Positions 1-5,832 of a DNA stretch of 6,503 bases are shown here, piece after piece. The stretch is from Armatimonadota bacterium (GTDB lineage: Bacteria > Armatimonadota > UBA5829): positions 1-6,503 of the forward strand of contig JAOAGX010000125.1 of the NCBI GenBank assembly GCA_026415535.1, written 5' to 3'. The notes beneath the pieces are model-generated. The model was not told where the DNA came from, did not search any database, and was given only the letters and a program-made list of their open reading frames with translations. Made by a program: the position numbers and the translations under genes. Every line of letters begins with the position of its first letter. Position 1 is the first letter of the stretch.

Positions 1-2
1 CA

Positions 3-488
3 GTTGAAATAGGTGTCGACACGACATGGGCAGGTATCTACTCTATTGTGTCGGCGTTGACAATGACTGTGGCTTACTTTTACTGGGGCCCATACACCGA
101 TCGCAAGCGTCCAGAGCAGTTGGTAGCAATCCAGGCGCTCTGTTTTGTGCTGGTGCCAATTACTTATTGTTTTGCAACTCGTCCGTGGATGTTGCTTCCT
201 GCGACGTTGGTAGGCGGAATAATCGGCGCAGGAGTTGAGCTCTCGTATTTTACCGGCGTCCTGCACTTTGCGCCCCAGGATAGAATCACTAGTTACCAAG
301 CGCTTTTTCTGAGCTTGATGGGATTGCGAGGAGTTGCAGGACCCTTTATCGGAGCTGCTTTGCAGCAATCAGGTGTGCTTTCGGCAAAGTCTATATTTGT
401 ATTAAGCGCAGCTATTATTGTCGTAAGCGCCATTATTCAGGCAATGGGAATGCGGAAATGCGCTGGTAAAGAAAGATTGTTGCAATGA
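3..488 (+). CDS. MFS transporter, C-terminal half (5' end outside window)
   Basis: The reading frame is open from the left edge (first full codon at 3) to TGA at 486-488, giving 161 residues of a gene that begins upstream. It shows about five hydrophobic segments (roughly residues 9-28, 40-57, 62-85, 97-120, 130-150). A short loop, GPYTDRKRP, follows the first; this is the G-x-x-x-D-R-x-x-P signature of an inter-helix loop in the C-terminal six-helix bundle of Major Facilitator Superfamily carriers. The later stretch with LSYFTGVLHFAP, SYQALFLS and GPFIGAAL is the pattern seen in sugar- or drug-type MFS members around TM10-11. The protein ends in a basic tail (RKCAGKERLLQ). The inner-membrane location is clear, but the substrate cannot be told from this half. 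A GTG at 48 could be read as a start, but the coding signal continues upstream of it, so this is a truncated gene, not a short one. It is separated from the ilv operon by a promoter and a T-box and is probably unrelated to it. Confidence 0.85.
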   Translation, partial: VEIGVDTTWAGIYSIVSALTMTVAYFYWGPYTDRKRPEQLVAIQALCFVLVPITYCFATRPWMLLPATLVGGIIGAGVELSYFTGVLHFAPQDRITSYQALFLSLMGLRGVAGPFIGAALQQSGVLSAKSIFVLSAAIIVVSAIIQAMGMRKCAGKERLLQ

Positions 489-554
489 AAGCCTATCCAG
501 CGCCTTCGGTAGTTCTAGATTACCCAAGTAAGCCGGGAAATCGCCAGAAAACGA

Positions 555-570
555 GTTTGTTGTAACAAAC
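555..570. promoter_or_regulatory. Perfect AT-rich palindrome, candidate operator
   Basis: GTTTGTT-GT-AACAAAC is a perfect 7+7 inverted repeat with a 2-nt centre. It sits 18 nt upstream of the candidate -35 box at 589. No T-run follows and the stem would be AT-rich, so it is a poor intrinsic terminator for the MFS gene. A dimeric regulator binding site is the better reading, but no regulator can be named from the sequence. Confidence 0.35.
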
Positions 571-588
571 TAGGAAAAGTTTACTACC

Positions 589-618
589 TTGACCGTTTCG
601 CGCAGCGTGTGTTAGCAT
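589..618 (+). promoter_or_regulatory. Sigma-70-type promoter of the T-box/ilv operon
   Basis: TTGACC (589-594, 5 of 6 to the -35 consensus) and TAGCAT (613-618, 4 of 6 to the -10 consensus) are separated by 18 nt. Transcription would start near 625-630, just before the first base-paired element of the T-box leader (about 642). The position relative to the riboswitch supports the call more than the score of the boxes does. Confidence 0.55.
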
Positions 619-639
619 ATATTTACACAACCGGTAATG

Positions 640-1019
640 CACAGGCGATGAAGAGGACAAGTAGGCGCCGGAGCGGTTGACCACAGAGACCCTGCTCTTG
701 GCTGAAAGGTGGGGGTACTACCGGCGTCGAAGCTCACCTCGGAGCTGGCGGGAGAAAGGAAGTCGAAGGTCTCGAAACGAGCGTAGAAGGTCAAACCTAT
801 AATGTCTTCAATACGGACAGCCGTTCGAAGTTGGACTTTGTATACTTTTGACTTCTGAGTAGATCCGCCCGGGGTGCGCCCGTTACAGCGTTCTTGAGGG
901 CTCACTATTGCTCTATTCGTGCGCAAACTTATGGTGGAAGTTACGTGCAAGGGCAAAGGGGGCCGAACCAGGGTGGTACCACGAGCATGCACAGCCTCTC
1001 GTCCCTATGGGTGAGAGGC
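640..1019 (+). ncRNA. T-box riboswitch leader, leucine (CUC) specifier
   Basis: This cis-acting leader senses uncharged tRNA and controls the operon by transcription antitermination. Stem I: CAG 642-644 pairs with CUG 745-747; a GAUGA/GGAG k-turn-like motif follows; GAGG 653-656 pairs with CCUC 737-740; an AGUA loop-E motif lies at 660-663; an 8-bp helix 664-671/721-728 follows; the distal arm CCAC 681-684/GUGG 709-712 carries an AGAGA bulge. The specifier loop reads GAAG-CUC-A, placing the codon CUC (Leu) at 733-735 in the same register as known T-boxes. Stem II is an 11-bp helix 758-768/846-856, followed by the Stem IIA/B signature 857-885 (AGUAGAUCCG...CCCGUUAC). Stem III is GCGC-A-AACUU 921-930 with AAGUU-AC-GUGC 938-948. 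The T-box AGGGUGGUACCACG (970-983) forms the antiterminator: AGGG 970-973/CCCU 1003-1006 and ACGAG 981-985/CUCGU 998-1002, with a UGGUACC bulge. UGGU (974-977) can pair with the ACCA end of a tRNA with A73, as in tRNA-Leu. Confidence 0.95.
994..1019 (+). terminator. T-box terminator hairpin
   Basis: GCCTCTC (994-1000) pairs with GAGAGGC (1013-1019), extended inside by CCC/GGG (1003-1005/1009-1011) around a UAU loop. Its 5' arm contains the CUCGUCCCU that the antiterminator needs, so the two folds exclude each other, as T-box logic demands. The tail ATTCTTGTTAAC is only moderately U-rich, so termination may be leaky or factor-assisted. Confidence 0.75.
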
Positions 1020-1120
1020 ATTCTTGTTAACAGAAGGGAATGGCACGAGCGTCTGGGTGTCTATTGGTTCATTTTGAGGTGCATTGTTCAATACGCCCAA
1101 AGTATCGCTCTTTTGAGTTT

Positions 1121-1150
1121 GTCATGCTGAGCGCAGCTAATAATCTCGTC
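1121..1150. repeat. Degenerate copy of a GTCATGCTGAGCGCAGC-type dispersed repeat
   Basis: GTCATGCTGAGCGCAGC (1121-1137) followed by TAATAATCTCGTC matches a short intergenic motif that I recall as highly repeated in several bacterial phyla (general form GTCAT-K-CTGAGCG-n-AGCGAAG-n-ATCTCGTC). Only one copy is in this window, so the repeat status rests on recollection. It lies in the 215-nt spacer 1020-1233 between the terminator and ilvD, in which I see no gene and no convincing promoter. Confidence 0.4.
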
Positions 1151-1220
1151 CGCACAAGTCGTCTGGCCCATGACTTGCATTCATACTGCGAATAGTGCGA
1201 CTAGGAGGCCTGTTTTCGAC

Positions 1221-1227
1221 GGGAGGA
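1221..1227 (+). promoter_or_regulatory. Ribosome binding site of ilvD (sets GTG start)
   Basis: GGGAGGA stands 6 nt before GTG 1234, which begins MKSDVLRTGLERA, the usual IlvD N-terminus. This rules out the longer in-frame extension from 1195. A second purine-rich AGGAGG at 1203-1208 has no usable start codon at proper spacing. Confidence 0.8.
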
Positions 1228-1233
1228 TATGTC

Positions 1234-2913
1234 GTGAAGAGTGACGTGCTAAGAACCGGGCTTGAACGAGCAGCGCCTCGCGCGTTGTTCAAAGCGATGG
1301 GCTACACCGACGAGGAAATGTTCCGGCCTCTGGTTGGAATCGCCAACTCGTGGAGTGAGGTTGTACCCGGCCATGTGCATCTTGACAAGATTGCTGAGGC
1401 AGTTAAGGCCGGAGTTCGAATGTGTGGCGGGACGCCGATGGAGTTCGGTGTGATTGGGGTGTGTGATGGCCTTGCGATGGGACATGAGGGCATGCGCTAT
1501 TCGCTGGTTACGCGCGAACTGATAGCAGATTCCATTGAGTGCATGGCCAAAGCACACGCATTCGACGCGCTTGTGCTTATTCCCAATTGCGACAAGATTG
1601 TTCCGGGAATGCTGATGGCGGCGGCGAGGGTCAACGTGCCGACGATCGTAATCAGCGGCGGTCCGATGCTAGCTGGAAGGTTTCGGGGCAAGGACGTATC
1701 TGTTCAGCAGGCATTTCAAGGCAAGGGTGCAGTGATGGCCGGCAAGATGACCGAAGAAGACCTTGCCGAGCTTGAAGAGCAGTGTTGTCCTAGCTGTGGA
1801 TCGTGTGCCGGGATGTTCACAGCGAACTCAATGAACTGTCTGACCGAGGCAATTGGTATGGGCCTACCTGGCAACGGTACGATCCCAGCGCCTTACGCTG
1901 CTCGAATAAGGCTTGCCAAGCGCGCCGGTATGAAGATAATGGAGCTTTTGGAGAAGGACATCAGACCTCGCGACATAATGACCTCAGCCGCATTTGCTAA
2001 CGCTCTTGCAGTCGATATGGCTCTCGGATGCTCGACAAACACGGCGCTTCACGTGCCTGCTATTGCGCACGAAGCCGGTGTCGAGTTTGACATAGAGATG
2101 TTCAACGAAGCAAGCGCACGGACTCCTCACCTAGTTACAATCAGTCCCGGCGTGGCACATCCGGAGGAGGATATATATCACCACATTCAGGATCTGAACG
2201 AAGCGGGTGGTATTCAGGCGGTTATGAAGGAGTTGTCGCGAAAGAACCTAATCGACCTATCAGCAATGACTGTCACAGGTTCAACGGTAGGCGAGAACAT
2301 TGCGAACGCGGCGATCAAGAACGAAGATGTTATTCACCCCATCGAAAGGCCTTACCACGAAACCGGGGGGCTTTTGATTCTTCGAGGAAATCTGTGCCCG
2401 GACGGAGCCGTGGTTAAGCAGTCGGCTGTTGATCCTGATGTATGGGTGTTCGAGGGTAAAGCTCGCGTGTTTGAGTGCGAGGATGATGCAGTCGAGGCGA
2501 TTTTTGCACGAAGGTTTGAAAAGGGCGACGTGATCGTGGTTCGAAACGAAGGGCCAAGGGGTGGGCCTGGCATGAGAGAGATGCTCACGGCAACTGCTGC
2601 TGTTACTGGAATGGGTGCGGAGAAGGACGTCGCACTTATTACCGATGGTCGTTTTTCGGGTGCATCGAGAGGTTTATGCGTCGGTCACGTATCGCCTGAA
2701 GGAGCGGCAGGAGGACCGATCGGCCTTCTCGAAACCGGTGATCGGATTAGAATCGATTTGCCTGCGAAGCGTATGGATGTGTTGATCTCGGATCAGGAAC
2801 TAGAAAGACGCAGGCAGGTTTGGAGAGCTCCCGAACCGCGCGTGAAGGATGGATATCTCGCGCGTTACGCGCGATCTGTCTCCTCTGCTGCGAAGGGAGC
2901 CATCTTAGAGTAG
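1234..2913 (+). CDS. ilvD: Dihydroxyacid dehydratase IlvD
   Basis: The 559-residue cytosolic Fe-S/Mg enzyme dehydrates 2,3-dihydroxy-isovalerate and 2,3-dihydroxy-3-methylvalerate to 2-keto acids, the third common step of valine and isoleucine synthesis. It is full length for the family and starts at GTG (MKSDVLRTGLERA). Visible motifs: VPGHVHLDK (44-52); VCDGLAMGHEGMRYSL (76-91), whose D78 is the Mg-ligand position; NCDKIVPGM (118-126) with cluster Cys119, metal ligand D120 and K121, the lysine carboxylated in the family; and CPSCGSCAGMFTANSMN (185-201) with cluster Cys191. Toward the C-terminus come GPRGGPGMREM (E449, Mg ligand) and TDGRFSGASRG with S475 at the proposed proton-acceptor position. 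All key residues are present, so it should be active. The CCPSCGSC stretch has four cysteines (184, 185, 188, 191). Roles are transferred from E. coli numbering; whether the cluster is 2Fe-2S or 4Fe-4S cannot be read here. It is the first gene of the operon, under the Leu T-box. Confidence 0.97.
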   Translation: MKSDVLRTGLERAAPRALFKAMGYTDEEMFRPLVGIANSWSEVVPGHVHLDKIAEAVKAGVRMCGGTPMEFGVIGVCDGLAMGHEGMRYSLVTRELIADSIECMAKAHAFDALVLIPNCDKIVPGMLMAAARVNVPTIVISGGPMLAGRFRGKDVSVQQAFQGKGAVMAGKMTEEDLAELEEQCCPSCGSCAGMFTANSMNCLTEAIGMGLPGNGTIPAPYAARIRLAKRAGMKIMELLEKDIRPRDIMTSAAFANALAVDMALGCSTNTALHVPAIAHEAGVEFDIEMFNEASARTPHLVTISPGVAHPEEDIYHHIQDLNEAGGIQAVMKELSRKNLIDLSAMTVTGSTVGENIANAAIKNEDVIHPIERPYHETGGLLILRGNLCPDGAVVKQSAVDPDVWVFEGKARVFECEDDAVEAIFARRFEKGDVIVVRNEGPRGGPGMREMLTATAAVTGMGAEKDVALITDGRFSGASRGLCVGHVSPEGAAGGPIGLLETGDRIRIDLPAKRMDVLISDQELERRRQVWRAPEPRVKDGYLARYARSVSSAAKGAILE

Positions 2914-3005
2914 AAGAATACCGATGGGTGTTTCCAGATTTTGTATTTGGGACTGGCCATACTCAGGTTTTCCTATTAGAATCGAGTTTCTCGTGTGGTA
3001 AGTTC

Positions 3006-3010
3006 GGAGG
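3006..3010 (+). promoter_or_regulatory. Ribosome binding site of ilvB (favours TTG start)
   Basis: GGAGG ends 9 nt before TTG 3020 but 15 nt before ATG 3026. The spacing favours TTG, giving MKMNGANALV, an N-terminus common in this family. The 106-nt gap after ilvD holds no other clear signal. Confidence 0.6.
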
Positions 3011-3019
3011 AACTAGAAA

Positions 3020-4702
3020 TTGAAAATGAACGGTGCCAATGCCCTGGTTCAATCGCTAGTGGACCATGGTGTGGAGATTATATTCGGAATACCGGGCGGT
3101 GTTATGATTCCGATCTACGACGCTCTTTATGATCGGAAGGATATCCGCAACATGCTTATGCGTCACGAGCAAGGAGCGGCTCATGCGGCTGACGGCTACG
3201 CTCGCGCAACGGGCAAGGTGGGTGTATGCTTCGCCACTTCTGGACCTGGAGCGACCAATCTTGTTACGGGTCTTGCCACGGCACAGATGGACTCGATCCC
3301 GGTGTTAGCTGTCACGGGGCAATGCCGCACAACAGCCATCGGCAAAGACTCATTTCAGGAAGCCGACATTACTGGAATTACGATGCCCATCACCAAACAC
3401 AACTACCTGGTAAAGGACGCAGCGCAGATACCGCGCATTGTGGCGGAGGCGCTTTACATCGCGCGGACCGGCAGGCCGGGACCGGTGCTCATAGATGTGC
3501 CGATGGATATGTCGCTTGCTGAGATTGAGTACGAGCCTGTAAAGGATGTCAAGATACGAAGCTACTCGCCGGAGAGGGAAATTGACGATTCGGCAATAGA
3601 CGCTGCTGCTCAGCTAATTGCCGATGCGGAGCGGCCAGTGTTGTATGCCGGGGGAGGCGTTATAGCATCGGGTGCATCGGATGAACTGTTGGCTCTTTCC
3701 GAGAAAACGCACATCCTGGTCACGACTACTCTGCTTGGCAAGGGCGCGATCCCCGAAACACACCCTCACTCGCTCGGGATGCTCGGCATGCACGGCACGG
3801 CCTATGCGAACCACGCTGTTCACAACTGTGACTTGCTGATTGCCGTCGGTGCGCGGTTCGATGATCGTGTAACTGGCAAGCTTGCTGCGTTCGCCAGAAA
3901 AGCCAGGGTGATCCATATCGACATTGATCCTGCTGAAATTGGTAAGACTGTTCCGGCAGACGTTGCTATTATAGGGGACTGCAAGGAGATTCTCAGGCGC
4001 CTAGTTTCCAAGGTTCAGCCCCGTAGTGAGACTGATTGGAACAAGCAGATTATGAAATGGCGCAACGAGTTTCCGCTGGTCTGTCCTATGGATGAGGAGA
4101 GACTTCTGCCGCAGTGCGTTATCGCTAAGATATGGGAGATGACACGGGGCGACGTGATCTTAGTAACCGACGTCGGACAGCATCAGATGTTTACTGCTCT
4201 ACATTACAAAGTGACCAAGCCTCGGCGGTTCTTATCAAGTGGTGGCCTTGGTACGATGGGATACGGTCTTCCTGCGGCAATAGGAGCCCAGGTTGGTTGC
4301 CCAAATGAAACGGTGGTTGCAATCTGCGGTGACGGCGGGTTCCAGATGACCGTTCAAGAACTGGCTCCTGCGGTTGAGCACAAGCTACCCATCAAGATAT
4401 GTCTGATGAACAACAAGTATCTGGGTATGGTTCGCCAGTGGCAAGAGTTGTTCTGGAACAATCGCTACTCTGGCGTGGACATCTCGGTTCAACCTGACTT
4501 TGTAAAGCTCGCCGAAGCTTACGGCGCGGTCGGTCTGCGCGTGACCAAAATGAGCGAAATTGAGCCTGCTTTTGGAAAAGCCCTGGAAGTCAACGATCGC
4601 CCCACTATTATCGACTTTGTGATTCACCGCGAGGAGAATGTATTTCCCATGATACCTGCAGGTCAGAGTATCGAGGAGATGATGGTGAATAGACCGAAGT
4701 AA
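3020..4702 (+). CDS. ilvB: Acetohydroxyacid synthase, catalytic subunit IlvB
   Basis: This ThDP-, Mg- and FAD-dependent enzyme condenses two pyruvates to acetolactate, or pyruvate with 2-ketobutyrate to acetohydroxybutyrate, the first common BCAA step. At 560 residues it is full length and has the three-domain order. The N-terminal PYR domain has FGIPGGVMIPIYD (22-34) and RHEQGAAHAADGYARATG (48-65), with catalytic Glu50. The central FAD-binding domain has LLGKGAIPETHP (238-249) and GARFDDRVTGK (277-287). The C-terminal PP domain has the ThDP motif GDGGFQM (437-443) closing at NN 464-465, then YLGMVRQWQELF (467-478). No key catalytic residue is missing. The AHAS-type FDDRVTGK and W474, together with a regulatory subunit next door, distinguish it from catabolic acetolactate synthase. 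Residues at three classical herbicide-contact positions differ from the plant type (V28, R103, S111). TTG is preferred as start; ATG at 3026 would shorten it by two residues. ilvN follows after about 54 nt, consistent with co-expression of the two subunits. Confidence 0.97.
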   Translation: MKMNGANALVQSLVDHGVEIIFGIPGGVMIPIYDALYDRKDIRNMLMRHEQGAAHAADGYARATGKVGVCFATSGPGATNLVTGLATAQMDSIPVLAVTGQCRTTAIGKDSFQEADITGITMPITKHNYLVKDAAQIPRIVAEALYIARTGRPGPVLIDVPMDMSLAEIEYEPVKDVKIRSYSPEREIDDSAIDAAAQLIADAERPVLYAGGGVIASGASDELLALSEKTHILVTTTLLGKGAIPETHPHSLGMLGMHGTAYANHAVHNCDLLIAVGARFDDRVTGKLAAFARKARVIHIDIDPAEIGKTVPADVAIIGDCKEILRRLVSKVQPRSETDWNKQIMKWRNEFPLVCPMDEERLLPQCVIAKIWEMTRGDVILVTDVGQHQMFTALHYKVTKPRRFLSSGGLGTMGYGLPAAIGAQVGCPNETVVAICGDGGFQMTVQELAPAVEHKLPIKICLMNNKYLGMVRQWQELFWNNRYSGVDISVQPDFVKLAEAYGAVGLRVTKMSEIEPAFGKALEVNDRPTIIDFVIHREENVFPMIPAGQSIEEMMVNRPK

Positions 4703-4756
4703 AGGACGATTGCCACTCAGCTGAACGTTACTGACAACCGCCAATCGGAGGCTATG

Positions 4757-5275
4757 ATGCGCAAGCCTATGCAGCATACAATCACCGTACTCGTGGAAAA
4801 CAAGCCAGGCGTACTAGCGCGCGTTTCAGGGCTGTTTGCGCGGCGCGGGTTCAATATTGAATCGCTCGCGGTCAGTATTACGGACGATCCAACCATCTCG
4901 CGCATGACCATCGTTGTAACTGGCGACGATTCAGTGCTTGATCAGATCAACAAACAAACGAACAAGCTAATAGACGTAATAAAAGTCATCGATTACAGTG
5001 AGGTTCCGATTGTCGAGCGGGAACTGGCTATGATCAAAGTTGCAGCAGAACCTGCTCGACGCGCCGAGATTATGCAGATCGTGGACATCTTTCAGGCAAA
5101 GATAATCGACATTAGCGAGACTACCTTTACTATTGAGGTTACCGGCAGCACAGAGAAAGTGGATGCAATCGAGCGTTTACTGGCGCCATTTGGTATAAGG
5201 GAGGTTGTGAGAACCGGTAAGATCGCTATGGCGCGGGGCGCCACAACCGCAATCGACCAGGTAAACAGCGGGTGA
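4757..5275 (+). CDS. ilvN: Acetohydroxyacid synthase, regulatory subunit IlvN
   Basis: The 172-residue small subunit activates IlvB and confers feedback inhibition by valine. The N-terminal ACT domain (about 7-80) begins HTITVLVENKPGVLARV and continues GLFARRGFNIESLAV; N15, G18 and N33 align with N11, G14 and N29 of E. coli IlvH, positions linked to valine binding, so inhibition is expected. The C-terminal ALS_ss_C domain (about 90-160) has ERELAMIKV and the closing VRTGKIAMARG. Length is typical for the long, IlvH-like form. Start choice: CGGAGG (4746-4751) leaves 5 nt to ATG 4757 but only 2 nt to the adjacent ATG 4754, so 4757 is preferred; ATG 4769 would give the shorter MQHTITVLV and is too far from the RBS. 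The gene order ilvB-ilvN is the usual one. A more divergent spacer and an unrelated membrane gene follow it. Confidence 0.96.
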   Translation: MRKPMQHTITVLVENKPGVLARVSGLFARRGFNIESLAVSITDDPTISRMTIVVTGDDSVLDQINKQTNKLIDVIKVIDYSEVPIVERELAMIKVAAEPARRAEIMQIVDIFQAKIIDISETTFTIEVTGSTEKVDAIERLLAPFGIREVVRTGKIAMARGATTAIDQVNSG

Positions 5276-5282
5276 TCGATAG

Positions 5283-5321
5283 CGAAATGTCTCCTCTTGT
5301 GAAAGGGAGACCGGAATGGGT
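5283..5321 (+). repeat. Hairpin/RBS/start element, copy 1
   Basis: Copy 1 of an imperfect 39-41 nt direct repeat. It starts CGAAA, forms a hairpin (GTCTCC 5289-5294 and CTT 5296-5298 pair with AAG 5303-5305 and GGAGAC 5306-5311, with bulged U 5295 and a GUGA tetraloop of GNRA type), and ends ACCGGAATGGGT. The ATG at 5316 opens only an 8-codon frame (MGPEPGRV, stop 5340-5342). Copy 2 precedes the membrane gene, so this may be a relic duplication of its 5' end or one arm of a two-hairpin RNA. Confidence 0.6.
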
Positions 5322-5435
5322 CCTGAACCAGGCCGCGTCTGAGTGTATGACGGCAATAAACTCTGCACCGTAAATTAATTACAAAAGGTAGTTCGAGAGA
5401 AGTCTTTACCCGTGTTAAGTTTGAGTGTTTCACAA

Positions 5436-5476
5436 CGAAAAGCCTCTTCCCATAAAAAGGGAAGACCGGAATGGGT
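5436..5476 (+). repeat. Hairpin/RBS/start element, copy 2 (occludes RBS of the membrane gene)
   Basis: This copy also starts CGAAA and ends ACCGGAATGGGT, the last six bases being the start of the membrane-protein gene. The hairpin is TCTTCCC 5445-5451 with GGGAAGA 5459-5465 around ATAAAAA. The 3' arm is the only Shine-Dalgarno candidate for ATG 5471, so folding would hide the ribosome binding site. The stem sequence differs from copy 1 while the pairing is kept, which suggests the structure matters. There is no U-run after it, so it is not a terminator. Confidence 0.6.
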
Positions 5477-5812
5477 TGTAAAACGGCGGTGAAGGAACTG
5501 GTATCGCAAGAATCTGTAGAGAAGATCCTACTTCTGCTAGCGGTTGGTGGGCCTCTCGTGGGGGTGATCCTGGGAACTATGGTAGGTGCTCACGAGCGAT
5601 GCGCCTTGCCCAAAGTGATTGCCGGAGCGTTAATCGGTAGTCTGCTAACGGTCGCATACGGAATGTGGCGACTGTTCGAAGTGATTACCAACATGCTGGG
5701 ATTGGACTCTGTGGCTAACCTGATTATCGAACTGGTTCTATTTGCGGTTGCAGGGTTAGTAGTTGCTCTTGTAGCTTCAAGGATAGCTGTGCTGATCAAA
5801 AAGCCTTGGTAA
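5471..5812 (+). CDS. Small three-helix integral membrane protein, unknown function
   Basis: I do not recognise this 113-residue protein. It has a short polar N-terminus (1-17: MGCKTAVKELVSQESVE), then three hydrophobic segments at about 18-40 (glycine-rich: GGPLVGVILGTMVG), 47-66 (KVIAGALIGSLLTVAYGM) and 82-108 (Ala/Val-rich), and it ends in the basic tail KKPW. A likely amphipathic stretch (67-79) links helices 2 and 3. There is no signal peptide cleavage site and no metal-binding or enzymatic motif. The frame is supported by a possible RBS (GGGAAGA, 5 nt before ATG) and by sustained membrane-protein composition. It lies on the same strand 195 nt after ilvN and 75 nt before ilvC, so it is probably co-transcribed with the BCAA genes. 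A role in BCAA or keto-acid export, or as a membrane anchor, would be guesswork. A chance frame is less likely given its length and three clean helices, but homologues would be needed for certainty. Confidence 0.7.
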   Translation: MGCKTAVKELVSQESVEKILLLLAVGGPLVGVILGTMVGAHERCALPKVIAGALIGSLLTVAYGMWRLFEVITNMLGLDSVANLIIELVLFAVAGLVVALVASRIAVLIKKPW

Positions 5813-5832
5813 GCAAATAATCCGACTCTGGT

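Noticed and set aside
612..992. Reverse-strand open frame of 126 codons and the + strand frame at 894-1130
   Set aside because: Both lie across the T-box leader or its spacer, lack family-like composition and RBS, and are explained by the structured RNA.
1114..1143. Possible internal promoter TTGAGT-18-TAATAA that would bypass the T-box
   Set aside because: It overlaps the dispersed-repeat copy and the -10 box matches the consensus in only about half its positions.
1195..1233. 13-residue N-terminal extension of IlvD from 1195
   Set aside because: There is no RBS for 1195, the family N-terminus begins at KSDVLRTGLERA, and GTG 1234 has a well-spaced GGGAGGA.
2924..3001. 25-codon ORF (MGVSRFCIW...) in the ilvD-ilvB gap; its start region GAAGAATACCGATGGGT faintly resembles the ACCGGAATGGGT repeat
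   Set aside because: The RBS is weak, there is no hairpin, and the resemblance is too short to call a third repeat copy.
5287..5373. 28-codon ORF (MSPLVKGRPEW...) just after ilvN
   Set aside because: No Shine-Dalgarno precedes it and it runs through hairpin copy 1; it is best seen as a chance frame.
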